A stretch of 44,858 bases of DNA from Prochlorococcus sp. AG-424-E20 (GTDB taxonomy: Bacteria > Cyanobacteriota > Cyanobacteriia > PCC-6307 > Cyanobiaceae): contig QCND01000004.1 of NCBI GenBank assembly GCA_003213355.1, positions 1 through 44,858 of the forward strand. Reading direction: 5' to 3'. Under the pieces are notes generated by a model. The model ran no database searches and had not been told where the DNA came from. It saw nothing but the letters and a program-made list of their open reading frames with translations. Shown here piece after piece: positions 1 through 10,488 of this stretch (positions within the stretch are counted from its first letter, which is position 1; each line of letters starts with the position of its first letter). Position numbers and translations under genes: made by a program.

Positions 1-234
1 TTCAGCTTTGTTGATTCTTAAAGGGCGACCCATGAGCTCAGCACCTTGTAGAGATTCAATTGCTGAAGCTTCAACTGCTTCATCAGCCATCTCAACAAAA
101 GCAAAACCTCTTTTGCGTCCTGTATCTCGTTCTAAAGGTAAAGAACAATTTGACACCTCCCCAAAGGGAGAAAACAATTCCATGACATCTTCCTGCTCAG
201 CGCGGAAGGGCAAGTTGCCGACAAAAATACTCAC
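1..234 (-). CDS. RRM-type RNA-binding protein, partial (3' end outside window)
   Basis: Minus-strand translation from GTG at 234: VSIFVGNLPFRAEQEDVMELFSPFGEVSNCSLPLERDTGRKRGFAFVEMADEAVEASAIESLQGAELMGRPLRINKAE. It shows the RNP2 (IFVGNLPF) and RNP1 (RGFAFVEM) motifs. The plus-strand ORF 8..238 is its antisense shadow. Confidence 0.9.
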   Translation of the reverse strand, partial: MSIFVGNLPFRAEQEDVMELFSPFGEVSNCSLPLERDTGRKRGFAFVEMADEAVEASAIESLQGAELMGRPLRINKAE

Positions 235-360
235 TTGAAAATTGACTTAAAATAAAATGTAACTAATTGGCTAAAAATAGCCAAAATTAATAACTCTAAA
301 ATGAGTTATCACTAAACACTTTAATACCGAAAGTCCTAAAATTGATTGAAAACAGTTTTT

Positions 361-1752
361 TTAATTAAATAATTTTTTTCGCCAAGAAAGAAGCTGTTCT
401 TGAACTCTCTCAAATCCAGTTCCACCATCACTCAGACGAGACTCAACCACACTTGACGGCAAAAGTTTTTCATAAATATCTTTTTCAAAAAATTTATGAA
501 ATGTTCTCCATCTTTCCAAAGGAATATCTTTTAATAAAATCCCCTCCTCCAAAGAAGTTTTTACAATTCGCCCAACTAATTGATAAGCCTCTCGGAATGG
601 TATGTCCTTAGCCACTAAATAATCAGCAACGTCAGTGGCATTTGAAAAGTCTGATGAAACAGCGTGATTAAGTCTTTCTTTTCTAAAAATTAAACCTTCT
701 TCAAACAATATTGATATGGCAATCAAGGAATTCTTAACTGTTTTAACACTATCAAAGATGGCCTCTTTGTCTTCTTGAAAATCTTTGTTGTAAGCCAAAG
801 GTAATCCTTTGATCATAGTAAGCATAGCTTGTAAATGTCCAAATACTCTTCCTGATTTACCTCGAACAAGCTCTGGTACATCTGGATTCTTTTTTTGAGG
901 CATAAGACTACTTCCCGTAGCACATCGGTCGGTTAATTGAATAAATGCAAATTCTTCCGATGCCCACAAAATTACTTCTTCAGATAATCTACTTAAATGA
1001 GCCATAATTAACGAAGAGGCTCCTAAAAATTCTACGACAAAGTCTCTATCACTTACAGCATCTAAACTATTAGAATAAATATCTTGAAAGTGTAATTCTG
1101 AAGAAGTAATTTTTCTGCTTATCGCAATAGATGTCCCAGCTAGAGCAGCTGCTCCTAGTGGAGAAATATTCACTCTTGTTCTTACGTCTTTTAATCTATT
1201 TCTATCTCTTTGCGCCATCTCAATATATGCCAATAAGTGATGAGCCAGAGATAAAGGTTGTGCTCTTTGTAAATGCGTATAACCAGGAATAAGCGTATAA
1301 AGATTTTCTTCTGCTAATAAAAAAAGAGATTTCTGAAGACGCTCCAAATCCATATCAATTTCATCAATACGCTTTCTTAGCCATAATCTCAGATCTGTTC
1401 CAACTTGATCATTACGACTACGACCAGTATGTAGTTTTTTTCCTACTGGGCCTATCAAATCTATTAATTTTTTTTCTACTGCAAAATGCACGTCTTCATC
1501 TGAAATGACAGGCTGAAATAAGCCATCAGAAGCCTCTTTCCTGATCTGTTGAAGACCATTTTCTAGTCTAAGAGCCTCTTCCTGAGTAATAATCCCTTGA
1601 CTTCCAAGCATACGTGCATGGGCAATTGATCCATCTAAATCTTCTTCTAATAAACAAATATCAAACTCGATTGAAGCATTAAATTTTTCTATAAAAGGAT
1701 TAAGTCCTTTATCAAATCTCTCGCTCCAAGTTTTGCTCAATGCTTTTTCCAT
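361..1752 (-). CDS. argH: Argininosuccinate lyase
   Basis: 463 aa; fumarase/lyase signature [29 protein letters not shown]; full-length ArgH. Confidence 0.97.
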   Translation of the reverse strand: MEKALSKTWSERFDKGLNPFIEKFNASIEFDICLLEEDLDGSIAHARMLGSQGIITQEEALRLENGLQQIRKEASDGLFQPVISDEDVHFAVEKKLIDLIGPVGKKLHTGRSRNDQVGTDLRLWLRKRIDEIDMDLERLQKSLFLLAEENLYTLIPGYTHLQRAQPLSLAHHLLAYIEMAQRDRNRLKDVRTRVNISPLGAAALAGTSIAISRKITSSELHFQDIYSNSLDAVSDRDFVVEFLGASSLIMAHLSRLSEEVILWASEEFAFIQLTDRCATGSSLMPQKKNPDVPELVRGKSGRVFGHLQAMLTMIKGLPLAYNKDFQEDKEAIFDSVKTVKNSLIAISILFEEGLIFRKERLNHAVSSDFSNATDVADYLVAKDIPFREAYQLVGRIVKTSLEEGILLKDIPLERWRTFHKFFEKDIYEKLLPSSVVESRLSDGGTGFERVQEQLLSWRKKLFN

Positions 1753-1809
1753 ATGACTAATACAAATAAAGCAAGAGTCTTGGCAATTGTCAGGCGATTA
1801 CTAAGTTAA

Positions 1810-3204
1810 TTAAGGAACCGTTGATTCTTCGTTGACTTTTAAAACCACCATTGATGCATCATCTTCAAGATGATGATCACTAACACCAACAAAACTATCT
1901 AATCTTTCAAAAAGTTTATTTAATATTTCTTGAGCTCCCAAGCCTTCCTTGGCAAATTTATCTAAAAAAGTTATTAAACGATTTTCATCAAAACGTTCAC
2001 CTGATATACCAGGTGCTTCAGTAACTCCATCGGTGTAGTAGAGAAGGACATCACCAGGCTGAAGAAAAATCTCCCCACATCCGTATTCAGCTTCAGGTTG
2101 AAGTCCGATTAACAAACCAGGGGTATCTAATCTATTGATTGATTTTGACTTGGCGCTCCAAAGTAAAGGAGGGTTATGTGCTGCATTAGCAAAACGTAAT
2201 TTTCTTGATTGAGCGTCAAAGTCCGAATAAAACAAAGTTACAAACCTATGAGATTGCGTCAGATCTTCAAGAGCTAATTGATTCAGGTCATGCAAAATAG
2301 AATCAGGGGGTAATCCTGTTAAAACTTCCGCTCTAAGCATTCCTCGTAACATAGTCATCAACAATCCAGCAGGAACACCTTTACCCATAACATCACCAAT
2401 CACAAAAGCCCAACGCCCACTAGCTTTTGCTGTTTCATTTAAATCTGAGCGAGTGGGCATAAAATCGTAATAATCACCACCTACTTGAAAAGCTGGCCTA
2501 CAGCAAGCAGCCAATTCAACTCCTTCAATTACTGGACATTGATCAGGTAATAATTGTGATTGGATTTCAGCACCAATACTTATTTGTCTATCAACTTTTT
2601 CATGATTACGAATCACCTGAAATATTGCATCATTTTCTATAGCTACTCCAGCAAGATCAGCAACTATTTGAATATGTTTTCGATGAACATTACTTCCAAA
2701 AACAATCTCTTTTTTATCAAATACATATAATCGACCTCGCTGCCTTCCTCGAGAAACTATCGATGTAGCAATTACATTAGAAGAATCAAAATGTCTTTGA
2801 ACTAAATGATCTAGCATTTCAATATTTTTTTCCTCCATGCCAAAACCCGTTTTCTTCCCTTTCTCTAAAAGAAATAATTTTCTAAAGAGTTCCTGATCTT
2901 CATCGATAGGGACCATTTGTAATTGTTCCCGCCAAAGACTTCCATTATCTTGAAATGGAATTAACAATGATCCTTTAACGCCCACTAATTGAGTGACAAG
3001 AAGTGGAACCAGTTCAAGAAAACGCTGTAAATTAGTAAAACTTCGCAAAGCAAAGCTTAATGAAAGCAATAAATCTTGATGAACAACTTGCTCTTGAGAA
3101 AGGCTATAAACCAAATCGCTTAGAGACTTAGAAGCAGCACTTGAGAAGAGATTAGGAGAATGTTGATTTTGCTGTTCTGAAATTGGAGAATTTTCTTTCA
3201 CCAT
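1810..3204 (-). CDS. GAF-like plus SpoIIE/PP2C-type serine phosphatase (RsbU-like)
   Basis: 464 aa; C-terminal GGDYYDF, FVIGDVMGKGVPAGLLMTMLRGMLR, LLYYTDGVTEA, DHHLEDDASMVVLKV motifs of SpoIIE phosphatases. Confidence 0.9.
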   Translation of the reverse strand: MVKENSPISEQQNQHSPNLFSSAASKSLSDLVYSLSQEQVVHQDLLLSLSFALRSFTNLQRFLELVPLLVTQLVGVKGSLLIPFQDNGSLWREQLQMVPIDEDQELFRKLFLLEKGKKTGFGMEEKNIEMLDHLVQRHFDSSNVIATSIVSRGRQRGRLYVFDKKEIVFGSNVHRKHIQIVADLAGVAIENDAIFQVIRNHEKVDRQISIGAEIQSQLLPDQCPVIEGVELAACCRPAFQVGGDYYDFMPTRSDLNETAKASGRWAFVIGDVMGKGVPAGLLMTMLRGMLRAEVLTGLPPDSILHDLNQLALEDLTQSHRFVTLFYSDFDAQSRKLRFANAAHNPPLLWSAKSKSINRLDTPGLLIGLQPEAEYGCGEIFLQPGDVLLYYTDGVTEAPGISGERFDENRLITFLDKFAKEGLGAQEILNKLFERLDSFVGVSDHHLEDDASMVVLKVNEESTVP

Positions 3205-3259
3205 TCTCCGGCAATATAGAAATTAAAACTTAGCAACATATACAAAAAATATTTAAAAG

Positions 3260-4555
3260 TCATTTCACAGTTAAAAGTGCCTCAATAAATTCAAAGCTAT
3301 TAAATGGTCGCAAGTCCCTAATTTTCTCACCAGCTCCGATGAATCTGACAGGAAGTTTTGCTTCTGATGCAACAGCCATAGCAACACCTCCTTTAGAAGA
3401 TCCATCAAGTTTTGTGAGTATTACGCCTGTTAATTCTGCTGAATCAGCAAATGCTAAAGCTTGCCTTAGGCCATTTTGACCTTGACTAGAATCAAGCACT
3501 AGTAAAGATTCAACGTTCGCCTTAGGAGCAAGTTTATCGATAATTTTTCTAATTTTTTTCAATTCCTCCATTAAATTATTTTTCGTTTGTAATCTTCCTG
3601 CAGTATCTACTAATAGTAAATCTATATTTTTTGATTTGCTTGCACCAATAGCATCAAATACTATCGATGCTGGATCGGCATTCTTAGATTCATTTGCGAT
3701 AACTTCAACCCCTGTTCTGTCTCCCCATACCTTTACTTGTTGAACAGCTGCAGCTCTAAACGTGTCTGCAGCTGCAATCATTGCTGAAAAACCACTTCTT
3801 TTTGCAACACTTGCCAATTTACCAAGAGTCGTCGTTTTCCCAACTCCATTGACACCTACTAGCATCCAAATATTCAAACAACCTTTTTGTGGAGAAAGTA
3901 AATCAGCACCACTCTCTTTTATTGGTTTTTCTAAAACATTGACTAATTGTTCTTTTAAAAAACGCAAGCCCTCAGAAGCTTCAACAACTTCCTCGTTTAA
4001 CTTTGTTCTTAGAGATTCTAAAATTTGATCAGTAGCCGAAACTCCCGCATCTGCTCTAAGTAAAAGAGTCTCTAAATCATCAAGAACTTCAGGAGTAAGT
4101 GGATCGTCTCCTAATTTTTCTAATAACTCAGTAACAAAGCCTTTACGAGTTTTTTCTAATCCTTGCTTCAGCCTGCTGAGCCAATCAATATCATCTAATG
4201 AAAATTGGTCAATTTGTTTACCTTGGGCAGCTAAAACTTCCGCTGACCATGTAAAAGTATCATCAAAATCTCCTAATTGAGGCTGATCTTCTACTTCTGT
4301 ATCTTCACTAACTTGCATTCTATTTTCAACTGTAATATTTGATTTAAAATCATCGTTTCTATTTGTTTTAGTATTTAATAGCTGTTTTTCTTCAATTTCT
4401 TTTTTACATAATTCTTTTTCCTCTTTTTGCTTTTGTTTGAGTTGCAGATAAGCTTGTTTTGCCCAATCTAAAGAGTCATCATTAACAGATGAGGAATTCT
4501 CGCTTTGTTTCATCTTAGAAAAATTCTTTTCGTCCTGAGAAAAATCGTCTTTCAT
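3260..4555 (-). CDS. ftsY: Signal recognition particle receptor FtsY
   Basis: NG GTPase domain: GVNGVGKTTTLGKLA, DTFRAAAVQQ, DTAGRLQTKNNLMEELKK, TKLDGSSKGG. Long charged N-terminal region. Confidence 0.97.
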   Translation of the reverse strand: MKDDFSQDEKNFSKMKQSENSSSVNDDSLDWAKQAYLQLKQKQKEEKELCKKEIEEKQLLNTKTNRNDDFKSNITVENRMQVSEDTEVEDQPQLGDFDDTFTWSAEVLAAQGKQIDQFSLDDIDWLSRLKQGLEKTRKGFVTELLEKLGDDPLTPEVLDDLETLLLRADAGVSATDQILESLRTKLNEEVVEASEGLRFLKEQLVNVLEKPIKESGADLLSPQKGCLNIWMLVGVNGVGKTTTLGKLASVAKRSGFSAMIAAADTFRAAAVQQVKVWGDRTGVEVIANESKNADPASIVFDAIGASKSKNIDLLLVDTAGRLQTKNNLMEELKKIRKIIDKLAPKANVESLLVLDSSQGQNGLRQALAFADSAELTGVILTKLDGSSKGGVAMAVASEAKLPVRFIGAGEKIRDLRPFNSFEFIEALLTVK

Positions 4556-5178
4556 TTTAAATTTAGTATTAAATCAGAATTTTGAAGTTTCCTTAAAACT
4601 CCATTAATCATTCTTCGTCCTTGTTCATCGCTATAACGATTAGCCAAATTTACAGCTTCATTACAAGTAACAGCCATAGGAGTATTAAAATCTTTTAAAT
4701 CAACCCATGCCAATCTTAAAATATCTCTATCAATTCTAGGTAATCTTTTTAAGCGCCAACCTTCCATAACGCTATCAAGCTTATAATCAATCTCATCTTG
4801 CTTTTCAACAACTAAATCAACACGCCTCAGAGCTAGCTCACGTATTTCTTTTTGATCAACTAACGCTAGTAATCTTGGTAATTCGATACTTTCAGACAAG
4901 CAGTTAAGTATATTCTCTGAATCAATCAAACAAGTTTTCAAATGATGTTGGGATTTTATTAACAATCCCGCATCTCCTTGAAATTCACTATCCAATAATT
5001 CCTGATTAGCTTTTTCTAATTGGGATGCACATGAATCTAATTGTTCTCGCCAATGTTGAGTCAAGGATTCGATTGCTTTACTAAGTAAACTTTCAATATT
5101 TAATTTATTAATATCTTTTTTTTTAATTTGTCCTAAAAGTAAAAGCGCTAACTCTCTGGAAATTGATTTTAATTGCAT
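4552..5178 (-). CDS. nusB: Transcription antitermination factor NusB
   Basis: 208 aa; C-terminal NusB domain (LPRIDRDILRLAWVDL, ..AVTCNEAVNLANRYSDEQGRRMINGVLRKL). Overlaps the ftsY start by 4 nt (ATGA). Confidence 0.92.
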   Translation of the reverse strand: MQLKSISRELALLLLGQIKKKDINKLNIESLLSKAIESLTQHWREQLDSCASQLEKANQELLDSEFQGDAGLLIKSQHHLKTCLIDSENILNCLSESIELPRLLALVDQKEIRELALRRVDLVVEKQDEIDYKLDSVMEGWRLKRLPRIDRDILRLAWVDLKDFNTPMAVTCNEAVNLANRYSDEQGRRMINGVLRKLQNSDLILNLK

Positions 5179-5195
5179 AACTATGACTAAAACCT

Positions 5196-5975
5196 TTACG
5201 AAGATGATGCTCTTAACTGAGAAAATAAACTAGAAAAGGATGTATTTGTAGAGTTAGTCCTATCATCAGGATTTACAATTCCAGCAGAGATAATGGTTCT
5301 AAAGGCATCTTCCACAGATATATCTAAATCTTTAACAGAGTCTTCTGGCACTAATGTATACCAACCAGTTGTAGGGTTTGGTGCAGTAGGTATAAAAACA
5401 CTCAAAAGAGGTTGATTTGGTTCAGTTTGTAGAGATGGTCCAACAATACCAGTCACAAAACCAACGCTGAATAAACCTTCTCGAGGATATTCAACTAAAA
5501 CAACTCTGCGAAATCTAGTTGAATTGTCTCTCAAAAAAGTTTCTAGAAGTTGTTTAAGAGTTTTATAAACTGATCCCGCAAGTGGTATTCGAGATAGAGT
5601 TCCTTCCCCAAACTCAAGCAACCATCTCCCTACAAAATTTCTGGCCATAAGACCTATCAACAAAATACCTAGCAGTGGAACAGTTAAACCCAAAGCGAGA
5701 TTGATAAGGTCTTGCAGTAAAGGATTAAGAGTAATAAAGGGATTTAATTGTTTTGGTATTGAAGTTAATATTGCCAGAACAAAGCGGCTGACAATTGTAG
5801 ACAACCAAATTGTAGTAGCTAAGGGAATAACCACCAAAAGACCAGCTATTAGGTCATTTTTAAGATCCTGCTGAAGCCTTGAGCCAAGAGTCAGGTCTTC
5901 CTTGGGAGAGGACTGCACCAAATAAAGAGAGTCCGAAAAATATATATATACACAATCTAACCAAATTAAGTGCAT
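5196..5975 (-). CDS. DUF502 family membrane protein
   Basis: DLIAGLLVVIPLATTIWLS..., RIPLAGSVYKTLKQLLETF, VVLVEYPREGLFSVGFVTG, VFIPTAPNPTTGWYTLVP are typical DUF502 motifs. The true start is probably the in-frame GTG/TTG near 5918-5921 (VQSSPKEDLTLG...) rather than 5975. Confidence 0.88.
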   Translation of the reverse strand: MHLIWLDCVYIYFSDSLYLVQSSPKEDLTLGSRLQQDLKNDLIAGLLVVIPLATTIWLSTIVSRFVLAILTSIPKQLNPFITLNPLLQDLINLALGLTVPLLGILLIGLMARNFVGRWLLEFGEGTLSRIPLAGSVYKTLKQLLETFLRDNSTRFRRVVLVEYPREGLFSVGFVTGIVGPSLQTEPNQPLLSVFIPTAPNPTTGWYTLVPEDSVKDLDISVEDAFRTIISAGIVNPDDRTNSTNTSFSSLFSQLRASSS

Positions 5976-6110
5976 TAATTAAATAATTTAAGCTATTAAT
6001 AGAAATAAAACATCAAAATAAAGCATTTGAAGCTCCTCATAAGGTCGCAATTGGCTGAAAAACCTTTTAATTAAAGGGAAAACATTATTCATGAAAAGCT
6101 TGCTCCAATC

Positions 6111-7055
6111 TTGAAAAATTCTATTGATCTAACAAAAAAAATTAAAGAAAAAGCCTTTGAAGAAGGCTTTGATGCAGTAGGAATTGCAAAAGTTCCAGGA
6201 TCTTCGAGAATCAAACTAAGAACAGCATCATTAGAAAGATGGTTGCAAGCAGGCCATCAAGCAAAAATGGAATGGATGAAGAACGAAAGAAGAAAAGATA
6301 TAGAAAGCATGCTCCAAGGGGTAAAAAGTGTTCTTGCTGTTGGACTTAATTACTATGTAGATACTGACAGAACACCTAAAGACATATCAATTGCCAGATA
6401 TGGATGGGGAAAGGATTATCACAAAATTATTGAAAAAAAATTAAAAAAAATTGCTAAATTGTTAGAGACAGAAAGACCAAATGCTAGATGGAAAATATGT
6501 GTAGATACAAGCGCATTTTTGGATAAAGCATGGGCAGAAGAAGCTGGTATTGGATGGATTGGAAAACACAGCAACATAATTAACTCTGAAATTGGTTCAT
6601 GGATGTTTTTAGGTCATCTTTTGTCTACTGAGGTTTTAGAAGCTGATAAGCCATCCAAACCAATATGTGGTGAGTGTGAAAAATGTATTGAAGCATGCCC
6701 AACAAAAGCAATAGAAGAACCATTTATTGTAAACGCATACAAATGTTTGGCATATCACACCTTAGAAAATAGAGATCAAGAATTACCAGAAAAAATTATT
6801 AATAAAATGGGCAATTGGATTGCTGGTTGTGATATTTGCCAAGATGTATGTCCATGGAATCACAAAAATATTCCAAGCACAACTGAACCAGATCTTCAGC
6901 CATCTGAATGGATATTAAATACAACTAAACAAGATCTGTTATCATGGAGTGATTCAAAATGGAAAGAAAGTTTAACAAATTCAGCACTAAAAAGAATTAA
7001 GCCATGGATGTGGCGTAGGAATATAGATTCAATATCAAAAAATAAAAAAAAATGA
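6111..7055 (+). CDS. queG: Epoxyqueuosine reductase
   Basis: 314 aa; GEC..CIEACPTKAI and GCDICQDVCPWN [4Fe-4S] motifs; RYGWGKDYH; AGIGWIGKHSNII. TTG start inferred. Confidence 0.95.
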   Translation: MKNSIDLTKKIKEKAFEEGFDAVGIAKVPGSSRIKLRTASLERWLQAGHQAKMEWMKNERRKDIESMLQGVKSVLAVGLNYYVDTDRTPKDISIARYGWGKDYHKIIEKKLKKIAKLLETERPNARWKICVDTSAFLDKAWAEEAGIGWIGKHSNIINSEIGSWMFLGHLLSTEVLEADKPSKPICGECEKCIEACPTKAIEEPFIVNAYKCLAYHTLENRDQELPEKIINKMGNWIAGCDICQDVCPWNHKNIPSTTEPDLQPSEWILNTTKQDLLSWSDSKWKESLTNSALKRIKPWMWRRNIDSISKNKKK

Positions 7056-7921
7056 TGTTGAAAACTTCAAAAATTTTTAAATATTTACTTAGTCTAACTC
7101 TAATTGAACCTTTATTTGTACCTAATTCTTCGATTGCATTTTTTCCAAGAATTAACGAACCAAATCAACAAGAATTTGAATCTACTTCAATGCAGATAGG
7201 AAAAACAGCTTTACAGCTTATTCAATTTGGTCAATATAAAGAAGCAATTAAAATTTTAGAACTTGCATTAAAACTAAATCCTAAAGAAGAAAGTCTTTGG
7301 CTGGCTCTTGCAGAAGCACAATTTAAGTCAAAAGATAATGATAGTGCCTTATCATCATTGGATAAAGTTTTAGTAATAAATCCGAAAAATCCCTCAATAT
7401 ATTTTACTAAAGGTTCTATATATATGAATTCAAAACATCTTGAAAATGCAATTTTAATGCTTAATCAAGGATTATTATTAGACAAGAAAAATGAAACAGG
7501 CTACTTCCAGCTTGGAAATACATATATTATGCTAAAAGAATATAAAAAAGCCCTAGATACTTATAATAAAGTCACTAAATTAAACCCTAATTTTTGGCAA
7601 GTAATTAATAATAAAGGTCTCATTCTTTATGAAATAAACAAAAAAGAAGAAGCTATTTCAAAGTTTAAATTAGCAGCAAAATTAAGTAATAATGCTGAGC
7701 CTAGACTTGCACTAGCAATTTCAATCTATTCAACGAAAGGTAAATCTATTGAATCATTAAACATAGCAAAAAATGCTTTAATAGATAATCCAAAATATGC
7801 TAATATTGATTATCAATCTGAACAATTGTGGGGAAGAAAGTTACAAGAGTCAGCAAAACTTTTTTTTAAAACGAAAGAAATGAAAAAAGTAGTTAGAGAA
7901 GCTAGAGAAAAAACTCAATGA
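7052..7921 (+). CDS. TPR-repeat protein with N-terminal signal/hydrophobic segment
   Basis: Repeated ~34-aa TPR units (ALKLNPKEESLWLALAEAQFKSKDNDSALSSLDKVLVINPKNPSIYFTKGSIYM...). ATGA overlap with queG. Confidence 0.88.
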   Translation: MMLKTSKIFKYLLSLTLIEPLFVPNSSIAFFPRINEPNQQEFESTSMQIGKTALQLIQFGQYKEAIKILELALKLNPKEESLWLALAEAQFKSKDNDSALSSLDKVLVINPKNPSIYFTKGSIYMNSKHLENAILMLNQGLLLDKKNETGYFQLGNTYIMLKEYKKALDTYNKVTKLNPNFWQVINNKGLILYEINKKEEAISKFKLAAKLSNNAEPRLALAISIYSTKGKSIESLNIAKNALIDNPKYANIDYQSEQLWGRKLQESAKLFFKTKEMKKVVREAREKTQ

Positions 7922-8004
7922 GTTAATGTTTAACAAAAAACTGGTTTTTAACAAATTAGTTAGTAACCTAAATAAAGAAATTTAGGCCTCTTTCATACTC
8001 CAAG

Positions 8005-10488
8005 ATGGCCAAGGAACGCCTAAAACCTATATCGTTGCATCAAGAAATGCAGCGTTCTTATCTCGAGTACGCAATGAGCGTAATCGTTGGGAGAGCATTG
8101 CCAGACGCGAGAGATGGATTGAAGCCAGTGCAAAGAAGAATTCTTTTTGCAATGCACGAGCTAGGACTTACGCCCGAAAGGCCTTACAGGAAATGTGCTC
8201 GTGTTGTAGGAGATGTTCTTGGTAAATATCATCCACATGGAGATCAAGCTGTCTACGATGCGCTTGTAAGACAAGTTCAAATATTTAATTCAAGATACCC
8301 AATTCTTGATGGCCACGGAAACTTTGGATCTATTGATGATGATCCTCCTGCTGCAATGAGATATACAGAAACTCGACTAGCACCAATATCTAACGATGCA
8401 ATTTTAAGTGAAATAGATCAAGAAACAGTTGATTTTTCACCAAATTTTGATGGCTCACAACAAGAACCAGATGTTTTACCAGCTCAATTACCTTTCCTCA
8501 TCTTAAATGGAAGTACAGGGATCGCTGTTGGAATGGCAACAAGCATTCCTCCACATAATTTGAACGAAGTGGTAGAGGCATTAATAGCAATAATAAAAAA
8601 CCCCTCACTAAACGAAGAAAAATTATTAGAACTAATTCCTGGGCCAGACTTCCCGACGGGAGGGGAGATATTGGTAAGTAACGGTATAAAAGAAACTTAC
8701 AAGAAAGGGAGAGGAAGTATAACCATGAGAGGAATAGCTCACATTGAAGAAATTAATCCTGGAAAAGGTAAACACAAAAGAAGTGGAATTATTATTTCAG
8801 AACTTCCATATCAATTAAATAAAGCTGGCTGGATTGAAAAATTAGCTGACCTTGTAAATAATGGAAAAGTTTCTGGAATAGCTGATATCAGAGATGAAAG
8901 TGATAGAGATGGAATGCGAATTCTTGTTGAAGTTAAAAGAGATTCTGATCCAAAAAAAATTCTGGATTTTCTATATCAAAAAACTGCTTTGCAAAGCAAT
9001 TTTGGTGCCATTTTACTTGCATTAGTAAATGGCCAACCAGTGCAACTTACATTAAGAAAATTATTAAATAATTTTTTAGAGTTTAGAGAAAATACTATTT
9101 TACTAAGGAGTAATTATTTACTAAAAAATATTAAGAATAGACAAGAAATAGTTGAGGCTCTAATCCAAGCCATAAATAATTTAAGAAAAATAATTGATTT
9201 GATTGAAAAATCAAAAGATACAGCTGAAGCAAAAAGTAATTTAATTATTAGCTTAAAGATTAATGAGAGGCAAGCAGATGGAATTCTTGCTATGCCGTTA
9301 AAGAAAATTACAAGTCTTGAAAAAGATTCACTAAAGAATGAAATAAATGATTTAAAAAATAAAAGAGCAGAACTCGAATTAATAATTAACAACAGAGAAA
9401 AGTTAATGAAAGTTATGGTTAAAGAATTAAAAGAACTTAAAAAAAAATTTGGCAGTAAAAGAAGAACAAAATTAATAGAAGGTGGAGATGCACTTATTGC
9501 TGAAAGAATGGCAAATCAAAGACCAAATAAAGAACTTCAAAGAATAAATGCATTAAAAGAATTATCAACGGATTCTGAAATCGTTATTCAATCAAATAAT
9601 GAAATAAAAATAATTCCTTCACTAACAATAAAAAAATTAAAGTTGAAAGAAAGTGATCAAGAAAGAAAAGATATTCTGCCTGCAAAGCTAATATGGCCAA
9701 TTAAAGATGAACCTAAAATATTAGCCATCAGTCAAGAAGGTAAGATAGGTCTTCTTAAGTGGGAATTTGCGGGACAAAAGCCCGGGCCTCTAAAACAATT
9801 TTTACCAGCAGGTTTAGAAAATGATAAAATAATTAATCTTATTCCACTAACAAAAATAAAAGATATAAGTTTAGGCTTACTAAGTACTGATGGAAAATTT
9901 AAAAGAATTTCTATCAATGAGATTAGCGATATTTCTAATAGATCAGCAACAATTTTAAAATTAAAAGACAGTGTAAAGCTTAGGTCATGCATTCTTTGTA
10001 AAGAGAAAAGCTATTTGTATATAGTGAGTGATATTGGCAGAATTATTAAAATTAAAATAACAGAAGATAATTTTCCATTTATGGGAAAATTAGCTCAAGG
10101 AACAAATATAATAAAGTTATTCCCTAGTGAAAATATAGTTAAAGCTTTCAGTTTTCAAGAAAAACAAAATAAAGATTTAATTTTAATAACTAATAAAGGT
10201 TCTTTCGTAAAATTTTCCACAAAAGAAATAACTATATCCAAAAAAGGAGCATTAGGAACAATGGGAATACATTTTAAAGATAATAAAACAATTAAAGAAA
10301 GAGTAATTGATTGTTTCATAAATAATAAACACATCTATATCAAAACTGATAAGGATAGATATCAAAAATTACAAACCAATCAAATTGATAATAGTTCATA
10401 TAAAAAAGAGAATAGATTAAATATAGAATTAAACAATAATGAGTTTTTAAAATCTACTATTTCAATGAAATTACCAGAAAAAGATTAA
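8005..10488 (+). CDS. DNA gyrase/topoisomerase IV subunit A-like protein
   Basis: 827 aa; [30 protein letters not shown]; active-site [11 protein letters not shown]-terminal beta-pinwheel-like repeats ([18 protein letters not shown]). No obvious GyrA box, so gyrA versus parC is unresolved. Confidence 0.93.
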   Translation: MAKERLKPISLHQEMQRSYLEYAMSVIVGRALPDARDGLKPVQRRILFAMHELGLTPERPYRKCARVVGDVLGKYHPHGDQAVYDALVRQVQIFNSRYPILDGHGNFGSIDDDPPAAMRYTETRLAPISNDAILSEIDQETVDFSPNFDGSQQEPDVLPAQLPFLILNGSTGIAVGMATSIPPHNLNEVVEALIAIIKNPSLNEEKLLELIPGPDFPTGGEILVSNGIKETYKKGRGSITMRGIAHIEEINPGKGKHKRSGIIISELPYQLNKAGWIEKLADLVNNGKVSGIADIRDESDRDGMRILVEVKRDSDPKKILDFLYQKTALQSNFGAILLALVNGQPVQLTLRKLLNNFLEFRENTILLRSNYLLKNIKNRQEIVEALIQAINNLRKIIDLIEKSKDTAEAKSNLIISLKINERQADGILAMPLKKITSLEKDSLKNEINDLKNKRAELELIINNREKLMKVMVKELKELKKKFGSKRRTKLIEGGDALIAERMANQRPNKELQRINALKELSTDSEIVIQSNNEIKIIPSLTIKKLKLKESDQERKDILPAKLIWPIKDEPKILAISQEGKIGLLKWEFAGQKPGPLKQFLPAGLENDKIINLIPLTKIKDISLGLLSTDGKFKRISINEISDISNRSATILKLKDSVKLRSCILCKEKSYLYIVSDIGRIIKIKITEDNFPFMGKLAQGTNIIKLFPSENIVKAFSFQEKQNKDLILITNKGSFVKFSTKEITISKKGALGTMGIHFKDNKTIKERVIDCFINNKHIYIKTDKDRYQKLQTNQIDNSSYKKENRLNIELNNNEFLKSTISMKLPEKD

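Noticed and set aside
8-238. Plus-strand 76-aa ORF at the window start
   Set aside because: Antisense to a clear RRM protein on the minus strand.
3762-4028. Antisense ORFs inside real genes (for example 3762..4028, 9114..9392, 9732..9992, 13085..13303, 20335..20595, 22355..22684, 26006..26317, 34286..34558, 41091..41396)
   Set aside because: Each lies within a confidently assigned gene in another frame or strand, lacks family motifs and mirrors codon bias of the host gene.
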